This document shows, piece after piece, positions 28,455-37,491 of a stretch of DNA of 64,000 bases. A program made the translations under genes and the position numbers. Numbering within the stretch: position 1 is the first letter of the stretch; the number at the start of each line of letters is the position of its first letter. Below the pieces are notes generated by a model. That model saw only the letters and a program-made list of their open reading frames with translations. It was not told the DNA's origin and searched no databases. The DNA is from JACVRW01 sp963765135 (GTDB taxonomy: Bacteria > Actinomycetota > Thermoleophilia > Solirubrobacterales > Thermoleophilaceae). The stretch covers positions 736,513-800,512 of the forward strand of contig CAVXUX010000003.1 of assembly GCA_963765135.1 (NCBI GenBank). The letters are read 5' to 3'.

Positions 28455-30908
28455 CGGCGCCGGCTTGGCGACGTAGAAGCCCTGCGCGAAGTCCACGCCC
28501 ATGCCGCGCAGCAGCTCGAGCGTCTCGGCGTCCTCGACGAACTCGGCGATCGTGCGCTTGCCGAGCCCGCGGGCGATGTCGACCACCGCCTTGACCACGA
28601 GCTGGTTGGTGCGGCTGGTACTCAGGTCCGTCACGAACTCGCCGTCGATCTTGAGCAGGTCGAACGCGAGGTGCTTGAGGTAGTAGAACGAGGCGAAGCC
28701 CGCGCCGAAGTCGTCGAGGGCGAACTCGCACCCCATCTCGGCCACGAGGCTGGCGAAGTGCCGGGCCCGGTCGATGTTCACGACCGCCGCCGTCTCGGTC
28801 ACCTCGAAGCAGAGCCCGCGGCCGTCGGCGCCGTGAGCCTGCAGCTCCCCGGCGATGTGTCCGGGCAGCGCCGGGTCCACCACCGACTTGGCCGACAGGT
28901 TCACGCACAGCACCACCTCGCGGCCGGCCGCCTGCTCCTCGGACAGGATCTCGATCGCCCGCGAGACCACCCAGCGGTCGATCTCCTGGATCAGGTCGAA
29001 GCGCTCGGCGATGTAGAGGAAGCTGCCCGGCGGGATCACGTCGCCGTCCTCGCCCAGCATTCGCAGCAGCAACTCGCTGCGCGGAGGGACCGGGTCGTTG
29101 CCGAGCGACATCACCGGCTGGGCGTAGAGCACGAATGCGTCGTCGGCCAGGGCGTCGCGGATGCGATCGGCCCAGGTCATGCGCGAGAGCATGCGCTCCT
29201 CGCGGTCCTCGGTCGCGTCGTACAGGACCGCCCGGGCGCGCCCGGCCTCCTTCGCGTCGTACATCGCGATGTCGGCCTCCACGAGCAGCTCCTCGGCAGT
29301 CAGCTTCGAGGCCGCATGGAACATGGCGATGCCGATGCTGGCGGAGACCTTGCCCCCGCCACGCCCGCCGAGCCCGACCAGGTCGACCTCGCCGACCGCC
29401 TCGAGCAGGCCTTGGGCAACCTCCATCGCGCCGTCGTCGTCGACGCGCGGCAGGATCACGGCGAACTCGTCGCCGCCGAGGCGGGCGAGCACGTCGGTGC
29501 GGCGCAGCCGGTCGCGGACCGCCTGGCCCACGCGCGTGATCAGCTCGTCGCCGATCGAATGGCCGAGCGAGTCGTTGATGTACTTGAAGTCGTCGAGGTC
29601 GATCGCCATCACGGCGACCTTGGTCTCGTAGCGCTCGGCGCTGGCCAGCTCGCGGGTCAGCTCCTCCTCGAAGCGGCGGCGGTTGAACAGCCCGGTCAGG
29701 GAGTCGTGGTCGGCCAGGTACTGGAGCTGCCCCTCGAAGCGCTTGCGCTCCGTGATGTCCTGCACCTGGGTGAGCACGTGGACCGGGTCGCCCTCGCCGT
29801 CGCGGACCACCGTGGCGCTGAGGTCCACCGGCACGACGTGACCGTCCGAGTGGATGTAGCGCTTCTCGGTCCGGTAGTGCTCCGTGCGCCCCGCGAGCAT
29901 GTCAGCGAGCCCGCTCTCGTTGCGCGCGAGATCGTCGGGATGCGTGATCGAGCGGTACGTGGTCGCCTCGAGCTGCTCGCGCGAGTAGCCGGTGATCTCG
30001 CAGAGCGCCCGGTTGACGCGCAGGAAGCGGCCGCCGTCCAGCGAGTTCATCGCCATGCCGATCGGGGCTTCCTCGAACGCGGACCGGAAGCGGGCCTCGG
30101 CTTCCATGAGCGCGTCCTCTGAGCGGCGGCGCTCGGTGATGTCCTCGATCTGGGAGACGAAGTAGAGCGGTTCGCCGGCGTCGTCGCGCACGAGCGAGAC
30201 CGACAGCAATACCCAGCACTGCTCGCCGTCCTGGCGCAAGTAGCGCTTCTCCATGCGGTAGTTGCGCCGCTTGCCCTCGAGCACCTCACGCACCAGCTCG
30301 AGGTCGGCCTCGAGATCGTCCGGATGGGTGATGTCCTGGAAGGTCAGCTTCAGCAGCTCAGCGGCCTCGTAGCCGACGATCTCGGACAGCGCGCGGTTGA
30401 CGCGCAGGAAGCTGCCGTCGACTCCGACCAGCGCCATGCCGATCGGGGCCTCCTCGAAGGCGTTGGCGAAGCGGCTCTCGGCCTCCTCGAGCGCGCGGTC
30501 GACCGTGGGGCTGACGACCGTGTCCGAGCACGTGCCCAGGTAGCCGGAGAGCTCGCCGCCCTCGTCGCGCAGCTCCACGGCCCGGCACCAGATCCAGACG
30601 ACCGAGCCGTCCGCGCGCACGTAGCGGAACTCCAGGCTGAACGGGCGGTCCTCGGCCTGACTGCGGAACCATTCGCTCCCAACCCGGTCGAGGTCCTCGG
30701 GGTGAACGACGCTCGCCCACATCTCGCCGACCGCGCTCTGGGGGTCGATGCCGGTCAGCTCTGACCAGCGCTCGTTTACGTATACGAAGCGAGCTTCGGC
30801 GTCCAGCTCGTAGACGCCGATCGGCAGTTCCTGGGCGAGCACGTCGAAGTGCTTGCGCGACGGCAGCAGCGCAGACAGCCCGCGCCGGGTCTTGGAATGC
30901 TGCTCCAC
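28410..30908 (-). CDS. PAS-PAS-PAS-GGDEF-EAL cyclic-di-GMP signalling protein (left-arm copy)
   Basis: An 832-residue soluble protein without membrane segments. Three PAS domains cover about residues 20-385 (each with a HPDDL or HPEDL motif). The GGDEF domain follows, with LARLGGDEFAVILP intact, so diguanylate cyclase activity is likely. The C-terminal EAL domain has ELLLRM in place of EAL, NLSAKSV, VTETAAV, DDFGAGFASF, LKIDGEFV and GVDFAQGFYVAKP, so most metal and catalytic positions of a phosphodiesterase are kept. It probably makes and/or degrades c-di-GMP in response to a PAS-sensed cue. It starts 39 bases past the OsmC stop on the same strand. Confidence 0.9.
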   Translation of the reverse strand: MEQHSKTRRGLSALLPSRKHFDVLAQELPIGVYELDAEARFVYVNERWSELTGIDPQSAVGEMWASVVHPEDLDRVGSEWFRSQAEDRPFSLEFRYVRADGSVVWIWCRAVELRDEGGELSGYLGTCSDTVVSPTVDRALEEAESRFANAFEEAPIGMALVGVDGSFLRVNRALSEIVGYEAAELLKLTFQDITHPDDLEADLELVREVLEGKRRNYRMEKRYLRQDGEQCWVLLSVSLVRDDAGEPLYFVSQIEDITERRRSEDALMEAEARFRSAFEEAPIGMAMNSLDGGRFLRVNRALCEITGYSREQLEATTYRSITHPDDLARNESGLADMLAGRTEHYRTEKRYIHSDGHVVPVDLSATVVRDGEGDPVHVLTQVQDITERKRFEGQLQYLADHDSLTGLFNRRRFEEELTRELASAERYETKVAVMAIDLDDFKYINDSLGHSIGDELITRVGQAVRDRLRRTDVLARLGGDEFAVILPRVDDDGAMEVAQGLLEAVGEVDLVGLGGRGGGKVSASIGIAMFHAASKLTAEELLVEADIAMYDAKEAGRARAVLYDATEDREERMLSRMTWADRIRDALADDAFVLYAQPVMSLGNDPVPPRSELLLRMLGEDGDVIPPGSFLYIAERFDLIQEIDRWVVSRAIEILSEEQAAGREVVLCVNLSAKSVVDPALPGHIAGELQAHGADGRGLCFEVTETAAVVNIDRARHFASLVAEMGCEFALDDFGAGFASFYYLKHLAFDLLKIDGEFVTDLSTSRTNQLVVKAVVDIARGLGKRTIAEFVEDAETLELLRGMGVDFAQGFYVAKPAPLPLLQAALPHLETA

Positions 30909-30947
30909 CCTCCCTTAGATCGGCAGAACGGACCAGCTTTTTCACTC

Positions 30948-31343
30948 CTATCGCAGTTCGACCGTCTCCTCGAACATGACTTCGCCCTCCAACGCCCGGT
31001 GGACCGGGCATTTGGCGGCGATTTGCATGAGCCGGTCGCGCTGCTCTTCGGGCAGCTCCTTGGGCAGCTCGACGTGCATGACGAAGCGGGTCGGCGACCC
31101 GCGCTGGGCGGGCTCGTAGTCGACCTCCACCACGGCGTCGCCCATGTCCCAGCCCTTGCGCTCGGCGTACATCTCCATCGTGATGGCGGTGCACGACGCC
31201 AGGCTTGCCGCGAGCAGTTCCTGCGGGCTCGGGCCGCTGTCCTCGCCGCCGTGCTCGCGCGGCTCGTCGGCCGTGAGCCTGTGGTCGCGGACCGCCACGT
31301 CCTGCTCCAGCTTCCCTGCGACGCGGCGCGAAATCGCTCTCAT
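30948..31343 (-). CDS. OsmC/Ohr-family peroxiredoxin-like protein (left-arm copy)
   Basis: A 131-residue OsmC-family protein. The two reactive cysteines are Cys51 in LAASLASCTAITMEMYAERKG and Cys112 in IAAKCPVHRALEG, the usual pair that reduces organic hydroperoxides. GPSPQELL is another family signature. It is cytoplasmic. Its ATG overlaps the PduO stop by ATGA, so it is translationally coupled to the cobalamin enzyme. Confidence 0.88.
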   Translation of the reverse strand: MRAISRRVAGKLEQDVAVRDHRLTADEPREHGGEDSGPSPQELLAASLASCTAITMEMYAERKGWDMGDAVVEVDYEPAQRGSPTRFVMHVELPKELPEEQRDRLMQIAAKCPVHRALEGEVMFEETVELR

Positions 31344-31894
31344 CGTCTCCCCTCGAACATCTCCGGCTCCGGCTCGTCCGCGAAGCGCGCCATGGCGAAC
31401 AGCGCGTCGGAGAGCCGGTTCAAATAGGTGATCACGATCTCGTCGGCGAGGTCGCCGGCGTCCTTGAGCGCGGCCACCCTGCGCTCGGCGCGTCGCACGG
31501 CGGCACGCGCCACGTCCAGGCGCGCCGACAGCTCGGTGCCTCCCGGGATCACGAACTTCGGCGGCAGGTCGACGCGGTCCATGTAGCGGTCGATGTCGGC
31601 CTCGAGCCGCTCGACCATCTCCGGGATGACCTTCGACACCCCCGGCTCGAGCCGATCCGCCGCCTCCGGCGCGGTCGCCAGCTCCGCCCCGGCCACGAAC
31701 AGCTCGTTCTGGACACGCAGGATGTCGGTGTGCAGCTCGCCGCCGCGCTCGGCGGCCGCGCGCGCGAGCCCGAGCGCTGATGCGGCTTCGTCGACCGAGC
31801 CGTACGCCTCGGGGCGGCCCGCGTACTTGGGCACCCGGCCGCCGTACCAGAGGCCGGTGGTCCCGTCGTCTCCCTTGCGCGTGTAGATCTTCAC
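31340..31894 (-). CDS. PduO-type ATP:cob(I)alamin adenosyltransferase (left-arm copy)
   Basis: A 184-residue protein from GTG 31894. The N-terminal ATP-binding signature TRKGDDGTTGLWYGG and the helical body with GTELSARLDVARAAVRRAERRV and YLNRLSDALFAMAR are diagnostic for PduO/MMAB adenosyltransferases, which make adenosylcobalamin from cob(I)alamin and ATP. It lies between DUF1015 and OsmC with 4-base overlaps on both sides. Intact in this arm. Confidence 0.9.
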   Translation of the reverse strand: MKIYTRKGDDGTTGLWYGGRVPKYAGRPEAYGSVDEAASALGLARAAAERGGELHTDILRVQNELFVAGAELATAPEAADRLEPGVSKVIPEMVERLEADIDRYMDRVDLPPKFVIPGGTELSARLDVARAAVRRAERRVAALKDAGDLADEIVITYLNRLSDALFAMARFADEPEPEMFEGRR

Positions 31895-33139
31895 GTCAGG
31901 GGATTGAACACCAGTCCGGTCGGGACCTTGGGATAGAAGTAGGTCGACTTGGGCGGCATCGACTCGCCCGTCTCGGCCACCTCCCTCACCGCTTCGACCG
32001 GAGTGGCGCGCATGAAGAACCCGGCGTCGGCGCGGCCGGTCCGCACCGCGTCGATCGCGTCGTCCAGGTCCTTGGAGTAGTCGAGCCCGTTCAGGTGCGA
32101 GATGTCGTCCTCCGACATGCCCAGCGCGCCGCGCAGCACGAGCGCCTCGAGCACGGCCGTGTCGAGCCGGCGGTAGGGCGCCGGCATGCCCTCGAGCGCC
32201 CGGTCGGCGATCGCCTGGTCCTTGAGCGTGACGCGGTAGGGCTGCTTTTGGAACGAGTCCATGTAGCCGAAGGCCACGGGCCCGGCCGGCGGCTCCAGCT
32301 CGCGGACGTCGCTCAGCTCCTCGATCTCGAAGTCGCGCTTGAGCGCGTCCCTGATCGCGAGCTGCTTGGCGGTGTCGTCCTTGAGGCCGGTGAGCAGCCG
32401 GTGGGTCGGGAAGACGAGCAGGCCCGGGTCGGACAGCGAGCAGAGCAGCATCAGGACGTAGCGGTGCTCGCCCTCGCCGCCCACCTCGTCGGCGTACACG
32501 CGCGCTGTCTCGTAGCGATGGTGGCCGTCGGCGATCAGCAGCTCGGCGTCGGCCAGCGCCATCTGGAGCTCGGCGACCAGGTCCTCGTCGGCGGAGCGCC
32601 AGAGCGTGTTGCTCGTACCGTCGAGGTCGGCCGCGGAGGCGAACGGCTCGGTCGCGGCCACCTGCTCCATCGCGCGCCCGGCGGCGCCGTCGCGGTCGGG
32701 GAAGAGGCTGAAGATGGGGGAGAGGTTGGTGCGCGTGGCGCGGGTGAGGTTGAGCCGGTCCTCCTTCGGGCCCGGGGTGCGTGCGCTCGTGCGGGCGGAT
32801 GCGGCCCGGGCCGTACTCGTCCACCCGCAGGCGCGCGAGCACGCCGGTCCGGGTGCGGCGCCGGCCGTCGGGTGCCTCGTAGTCCTGGCGCAGCACCCAG
32901 ACCGCGTGCTCGTCCTCTCTGACGAGCACGCCGCGCTGCTGCCAGTCGGCCATCGTCGCGGCCGCCTGGGCGTAGCTCGGCGGCAGGTCGATCTCGACGA
33001 CGTTGTAGGGGCTGCGCGCCGCCAGCTGGGCGCGCAGCTCGGCGTCGATCACGTCGTACGGGGGCGCGATCACGTCCTCGAGCGAGCCCACCACGGATGG
33101 CTCGTATCGGAGGGTGCGGAGCGGTTGGAGGTCGGCCAT
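31891..33139 (-). CDS. DUF1015-family protein, frameshifted once (left-arm copy)
   Basis: Starts MADLQPLRTLRYEP with the family signature VIAPPYDVIDAELRAQL. After RIRPHERTHPGP a single-base indel near 32,770-32,780 shifts the frame. The remaining two thirds, LTRATRTNLSPIFSLF to LLIADGHHRYETARVY to STYFYPKVPTGLVFNP, are intact. IADGHHRYETA is the most conserved family motif. The fold is related to ParB/SerK-like kinases; the function here is unknown. The corrected length is about 415 residues. First gene of a coupled DUF1015-PduO-OsmC set. Confidence 0.82.
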
Positions 33140-33202
33140 CCGAACGCGCCACCCTAGCGGGCCGCCGCCCTTGACTTCGGGCTCCCGGCCTGGTTAGGCT
33201 AC

Positions 33203-33226
33203 TGACTAAGTCAACTGACTAAGTCA
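33203..33226. promoter_or_regulatory. Tandem palindromic operator of the TetR gene (left arm)
   Basis: Two copies of TGACTAAGTCA, each a near-perfect palindrome (TGACT-A-AGTCA), lie at 33203-33213 and 33216-33226, immediately upstream of the TetR ATG at 33233. The position fits an autoregulatory operator for the repressor and the four genes after it. Confidence 0.65.
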
Positions 33227-33232
33227 ATCACG

Positions 33233-33814
33233 ATGGAAGCCGCCACCAGCCGCCGCGAAACAGCCACCAGCGCTCTGCTCGACGCCGCCGAGCGGTTGCT
33301 GATCGAGACCGGCCACGCCGGGCTGACGACCCGGCGCGTGGCGGCCGAGGCCGGCGTCAACCACGGCCTCGTGCACTACTACTTCGGATCGATGGAGGAG
33401 CTGCTCCTGCAGGTGCTGGAGCGCTTCACCGATCGCCTGGCCGACCGCCAGCAGGCGATGTACGAGGCGGACGTGCCCTTCCTCGAGAAGTGGCGGACCG
33501 CGATGCGCTGGCTCGAGGAGGACGTCGGGGCCGGGTACCCGAAGGTGTGGTGGGAGCTCCAGGCGATGGCCTGGAACCACCCGGAGATGCGCGACCGGCT
33601 CGTGCGCGTGGACGAGGTCTGGCGCACCCTGCTGCGGACGCATTTCGCGAGCGCGCTCGAGGAGTACGGCGTCGACTTCCCGCTCGAGGCGACGGTCGCG
33701 CTCGTGGTCGCCTTCAACAAGGGCATCCAGATCGAGCAGCTGTCGGGGATCTCCACCGGCCACCGCGAGCTGCTCAACTGGATCGACGGCTGGCTCGAGG
33801 AGAAGGCGGCGTGA
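33233..33814 (+). CDS. TetR-family regulator heading a five-gene operon (left-arm copy)
   Basis: A 193-residue repressor. The HTH is at residues about 10-57: SALLDAAERLLIETGHAGLTTRRVAAEAGVNHGLVHYYFGSMEEL. The C-terminal domain is helical and acidic; the ligand is unknown. The tandem TGACTAAGTCA palindromes directly upstream are the probable binding site. Its stop overlaps the glycosyltransferase GTG (GTGA), so the repressor is co-transcribed with the genes it probably controls. Identical or nearly so in the right arm. Confidence 0.9.
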   Translation: MEAATSRRETATSALLDAAERLLIETGHAGLTTRRVAAEAGVNHGLVHYYFGSMEELLLQVLERFTDRLADRQQAMYEADVPFLEKWRTAMRWLEEDVGAGYPKVWWELQAMAWNHPEMRDRLVRVDEVWRTLLRTHFASALEEYGVDFPLEATVALVVAFNKGIQIEQLSGISTGHRELLNWIDGWLEEKAA

Positions 33815-35022
33815 CCGCTCGCAAGCGCGTCCTCTACATCTCCTCGCCGATCGGCCTTGGCCACGCCCGGCGCGACGTGGCGATCGCCCGCGAGCTGCGC
33901 AACCTGGTCGACGGGGTCGAGATCGACTGGCTGGCCCAGGACCCGGTCACGCGCGTGCTCGAGCGCGAGGGCGAGCGCGTGCACCCCGCCAGCCGGTGGC
34001 TGGCGAACGAGTCGCGGCACATCGAGTCCGAGTCGGCCGAGCACGACCTGCACTGCTTCCAGGCCTGGCGCCGGATGGACGAGATCCTGATCGCCAACTT
34101 CATGGTGTTCCACGACGTCGTGCGCGAGGAGCGCTATGACCTCTGGGTCGGCGACGAGGCCTGGGAGCTCGACTACTACCTGCACGAGAACCCCGGCGAG
34201 AAGCGCGCCCACTACGCCTGGCTGACCGACTTCGTCGGCTGGCTGCCGATGGAGGACGGCGGCTCCCACGAGGCGTTCCTGACGGCCGACTACAACGCCG
34301 AGATGGTCGAGCACATCGCCGCCCACCCCGAGGTGCGCGACCGGGCGTTGTTCGTCGGCAACCCGGACGACATCGTGCCCGACCGGCTCGGGCCGGAGCT
34401 GCCGCTGATCCGCGACTGGACCGAGAGCCACTTCGACTTCGCCGGCTACGTCTCCGGGTTCGACCCGGAGGAGCTGAGCGACACCGAGCGCCTGCGCGCC
34501 GAGCTCGGCTACCGGCCCGACGAGCAAGTGTGCATTGTCACAGTTGGCGGGTCCGGGGTCGGAAAGCATCTGCTCCACAAGGTGATCGCCGCCTTCCCCG
34601 AAGCCAAGCAGCAGGTCCCCGAGCTCCGCATGATCGTGGTGGCGGGGCCGCGCATCGACCCGGCGACCCTGCCCAAGGCGGATGGCCTGGAGGTCCGCCC
34701 CTACGTGCACGACCTCTACCGCCACCTCGCGGCGTGCGACCTGGCGGTCGTGCAGGGCGGCCTCACCACGGCGATGGAGCTGACGGCCAACCGCCGGCCG
34801 TTCATCTACTTCCCGCTCGCGCACCACTTCGAGCAGAACCTCCACGTGCGCCACCGGCTCGAGCGCTACGGCGCCGGGCGCTGCATGAGCTTCGAGGAGT
34901 CCGAGCCGCACGACATCGCCGCCGCGATCGGCGAGGAGATCGGCCGCGAGGTCGACTACCGCCCGGTCGAGGCCGACGGTGCCGCCCGCGCGGCCGAGCG
35001 ACTCGCGGAGATGCTCGCGTGA
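33811..35022 (+). CDS. GT-B-fold glycosyltransferase, MurG/UGT-like (left-arm copy)
   Basis: A 403-residue protein. The N-terminal domain begins VLYISSPIGLGHARRDVAIA, with the GLGHARR acceptor loop like that of MurG/GT28 enzymes. The C-terminal donor domain has VCIVTVGGSGVGKHLLHKVI and the signature VVQGGLTTAMELTANRRPFIYFPLAHHFEQN, where nucleotide-sugar donors bind. It probably transfers a sugar from a UDP or dTDP donor to a small molecule or lipid; the acceptor is unknown. No membrane segment. GTGA overlaps couple it to TetR and to the hydrolase. Confidence 0.82.
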   Translation: MTARKRVLYISSPIGLGHARRDVAIARELRNLVDGVEIDWLAQDPVTRVLEREGERVHPASRWLANESRHIESESAEHDLHCFQAWRRMDEILIANFMVFHDVVREERYDLWVGDEAWELDYYLHENPGEKRAHYAWLTDFVGWLPMEDGGSHEAFLTADYNAEMVEHIAAHPEVRDRALFVGNPDDIVPDRLGPELPLIRDWTESHFDFAGYVSGFDPEELSDTERLRAELGYRPDEQVCIVTVGGSGVGKHLLHKVIAAFPEAKQQVPELRMIVVAGPRIDPATLPKADGLEVRPYVHDLYRHLAACDLAVVQGGLTTAMELTANRRPFIYFPLAHHFEQNLHVRHRLERYGAGRCMSFEESEPHDIAAAIGEEIGREVDYRPVEADGAARAAERLAEMLA

Positions 35023-35912
35023 GGGCGGTCGAGCCGGCTGAGACCGGCTTCACCCGCGGGACCTACTGGGAGCGCTTCGGAGACGGCGACACCACGGTGC
35101 TGTTCGTGCCTGCCTGGGCGATCGTGCACTCGCGCGTGTGGAAGATGCAGGTCGCCTACTTCGCGCGCCACTTCCGCGTAGTCGTGTTCGACCCGCGCGG
35201 CAACGGGCGCTCGGAGCGCCCGGCGGATCCGGCCGCCTACTCCGAGACCGAGTACGCGGCGGACCTGGCCGCGGTGATGGACGCGTCCGGCACGGACCAG
35301 GCAGTGGTCGTGTCGCTCTCGATGGGCGCCCAGCGCGCCCTGCTGTTCGCCGACGCTCAGCCCGAGCGCGTGCTCGGCATGGCGTTCATCGCGCCGTCGC
35401 TGCGGCTCGCGCCCGGGCACTCCGAGCGCGACCACTACGAGGCGCGCTTCGGCGAGGAGCTCGACACCGACGAGGGCTGGGCGAAGGCGAACGCCCACTA
35501 CTGGCGCCGCGACTACCGCGGCTTCATCGAGTTCTTCTTTTCGAACGTATTCACCGAGCCCCACTCGACCAAGCAGATCGAGGACACGGTGGGGTGGGGG
35601 CTCGAGAGCGACGCCGAGACTCTGATCGCCACGGCGCTGGGCCCCGGCCTCGACGAGGCGGCCACGCGCGCGATCACCGACCGGCTGCGCTGTCCGGTTC
35701 TGGTGATCCACGGCGAGGACGACCAGATCCGGCCCGTCGAGGTGGGCGAGGCGCTCGCCGACGCGACGGGTGGCGAGTTCATGCGGATGCCCGCCGTGGG
35801 GCACTGCCCGCAGGCGCGCAAGCCGGTCGCCGTCAACTTGGCCTTGCGGGAGTTCGTCGACAAGGCCGCTACTGGCCCCCGAAGAGAGGAGGCAGTCCAT
35901 GGCTACAGCTGA
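35019..35912 (+). CDS. Alpha/beta hydrolase (left-arm copy)
   Basis: A 297-residue cytoplasmic hydrolase. Visible: VLFVPAWAIVHSRVW (oxyanion region), FDPRGNGRSERP, the nucleophile elbow VVSLSMGAQRAL, the acid in VLVIHGEDDQIRP and the catalytic His in AVGHCPQARKPV. The GHCPQARKP ending is typical of hydrolases related to RsbQ and epoxide or dienelactone hydrolases. The substrate may be linked to the glycosyltransferase product. It starts within the glycosyltransferase stop and overlaps DUF1326 by 14 bases. Confidence 0.83.
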   Translation: MRAVEPAETGFTRGTYWERFGDGDTTVLFVPAWAIVHSRVWKMQVAYFARHFRVVVFDPRGNGRSERPADPAAYSETEYAADLAAVMDASGTDQAVVVSLSMGAQRALLFADAQPERVLGMAFIAPSLRLAPGHSERDHYEARFGEELDTDEGWAKANAHYWRRDYRGFIEFFFSNVFTEPHSTKQIEDTVGWGLESDAETLIATALGPGLDEAATRAITDRLRCPVLVIHGEDDQIRPVEVGEALADATGGEFMRMPAVGHCPQARKPVAVNLALREFVDKAATGPRREEAVHGYS

Positions 35913-36561
35913 CACGTCGGTTCAGACCGAGTCGGCTTCCGCCATCTATCAGTTCCAAGGCACGCTGCTGGAGGCGTGCAACTGCGACGTGCTGTGCCCG
36001 TGCTGGATCGGGGAGGACCCCGACAACGGCACGTGCAGCTCGGTGGTCGCGTACCACCTGGACAGCGGCACGATCCGCGGCGTCGACGTGAGCGGGCTCA
36101 CGCTCGCCAACGTCGTGTTCATCCCCGGCAACGTGCTCGCCGGCAACTGGAAGGCGTTCCTGTACGTGGACGAGCAAGCCACCGACGAGCAGCTGCAGGC
36201 GCTCGTCGACGCCTTCTCCGGCAAGCTGGGCGGTCCGCTCGCGGACCTCGCGCAGCTGATCGGCGAGCAGCTCGGCGTGGTGCGGGCGCCGATCTCACAC
36301 GAGGTGGTCGAGGGACGCGGGACGCTGCGCGTCGGCGACGACACCGTGGTGGCGGAGATGGAGCCGTACCGCGGAGCCGACGGCAGCATCACGACGCTGC
36401 AGAACTCGATCTTCTCGACCGTGCCGGGATCGCCGGCGTGGGTGGGGAAGGCGGGACGGTTCGCGGTGAACATGCCCGATCAGGGCTGGACGTACGAGTT
36501 CACCGGCCGCAACGCGATCCAGTCGGAATGGACGATCGACTACCGCGGAGAAGCCGCGTGA
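35899..36561 (+). CDS. DUF1326-family cysteine-rich protein (left-arm copy)
   Basis: A 220-residue protein with a good ribosome site (AGAGGAGG) before the ATG. Near residue 24 is the cysteine cluster EACNCDVLCPCW, followed by a further Cys in NGTCSS, a pattern that suggests metal or thiol chemistry. The rest is beta-rich (DVSGLTLANVVFIPGNVLAGNWKAF) without membrane segments. The family is uncharacterised; it is often found beside DUF2182, as it is here with a GTGA overlap. Metal handling is inference. Confidence 0.85.
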   Translation: MATADTSVQTESASAIYQFQGTLLEACNCDVLCPCWIGEDPDNGTCSSVVAYHLDSGTIRGVDVSGLTLANVVFIPGNVLAGNWKAFLYVDEQATDEQLQALVDAFSGKLGGPLADLAQLIGEQLGVVRAPISHEVVEGRGTLRVGDDTVVAEMEPYRGADGSITTLQNSIFSTVPGSPAWVGKAGRFAVNMPDQGWTYEFTGRNAIQSEWTIDYRGEAA

Positions 36562-37347
36562 GCGTCAGCCGCCCCTTCCCGTCGGCGGCACGGCCCGCTC
36601 GGCGGGCTGCCGTCCCCGGTCCTGATCGGGATCGGGGCGGCGTGGGTGGCGGCGATCGCGGCGGAGGCGACCGGCTCCGCCGCGGGGCTCCACCACGACT
36701 CGCTGCTGGTGGGCGGGCCCGGCTTCGGGCCCGCCCTCCTGCTGTTCCTCGTGGCGTGGCAGGTGATGATCGCGGCGATGATGCTGCCGTCGAGCCTGCC
36801 GCTGGTGCGGATGTACGCGGCGGCCACGGCGGGCACTCCGGAGCGCTCGCGCTCGATGGCCGCGTTCGTGGGCGGCTACGCGCTGGTGTGGTCGGCGTTC
36901 GGCGCGCTGGCCTTCGTGTTCGACGCGGGGATCCACGCCTCGGTCAATGCGAGCCCGTGGGTCGAGGAGCACGACTGGGCGATCGGCCCGTCGGTGCTGC
37001 TGCTGGCGGGGGCGTTCCAGTTCTCGTCGCTGAAGGACGCGTGCCTGAAGGCATGCCGGCACCCGGCCTCGTTCCTACGGCGCCACTACCGGCGCGGCCC
37101 GGCCGGCGGCTTTTCGCTCGGCGCCCGCCACGGCATCTTCTGCGTGGGCTGCTGCTGGGCGCTGATGCTGGTGATGTTCGCGGCCGGGGCGGCCAACCTG
37201 ATCTGGATGGCCGCGCTGACCGGGCTGATGGTGCACGAGAAGACACGCCCGTCGGGCGCCCGAACGGTGCCCCTGACCGGCGTGGTGCTGCTGGCCGCCG
37301 GATCGACGCTGCTGCTGTGGGCGGCGTACGCGAACGGGGCGATCTAG
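36558..37347 (+). CDS. DUF2182-family integral membrane protein, frameshifted near start (left-arm copy)
   Basis: The intended protein starts VSVSRPFPSAARP at GTG 36558. An extra C near 36,598 (GGCCCGC instead of GGCCGC in the right arm) shifts the frame, and the remainder from about 36,610 is intact. Six or so membrane helices; conserved DUF2182 features are VAWQVMIAAMMLPSSLP, SSLKDACLKACRHP and HGIFCVGCCWALMLVMFAAGA, with cysteines that may bind metal. The family is annotated as predicted metal-binding membrane protein without proven function. Confidence 0.82.
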
Positions 37348-37371
37348 CGGCGCGCCTACACTTCACGCGCG

Positions 37372-37445
37372 CGGGGCGTAGCGCAACCTGGTAGCGCGCC
37401 GCCTTTGGGTGGCGGAGGTTCCCGGTTCAAATCCGGGCGCCCCGA
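37372..37445 (+). tRNA. tRNA-Pro (anticodon TGG) (left-arm copy)
   Basis: A 74-base cloverleaf: acceptor CGGGGCG pairs with CGCCCCG at 37438-37444 and the discriminator is A. The anticodon stem CCGCC/GGCGG encloses loop TTTGGGT with anticodon TGG, reading CCA. T-arm GGTTCAAATCC. CCA is not encoded. Identical in the right arm. Confidence 0.95.
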
Positions 37446-37491
37446 TCGGAGTGAACGCGGGAACCGCTGCTTGCGCGGCTAGGCTGCCCGC

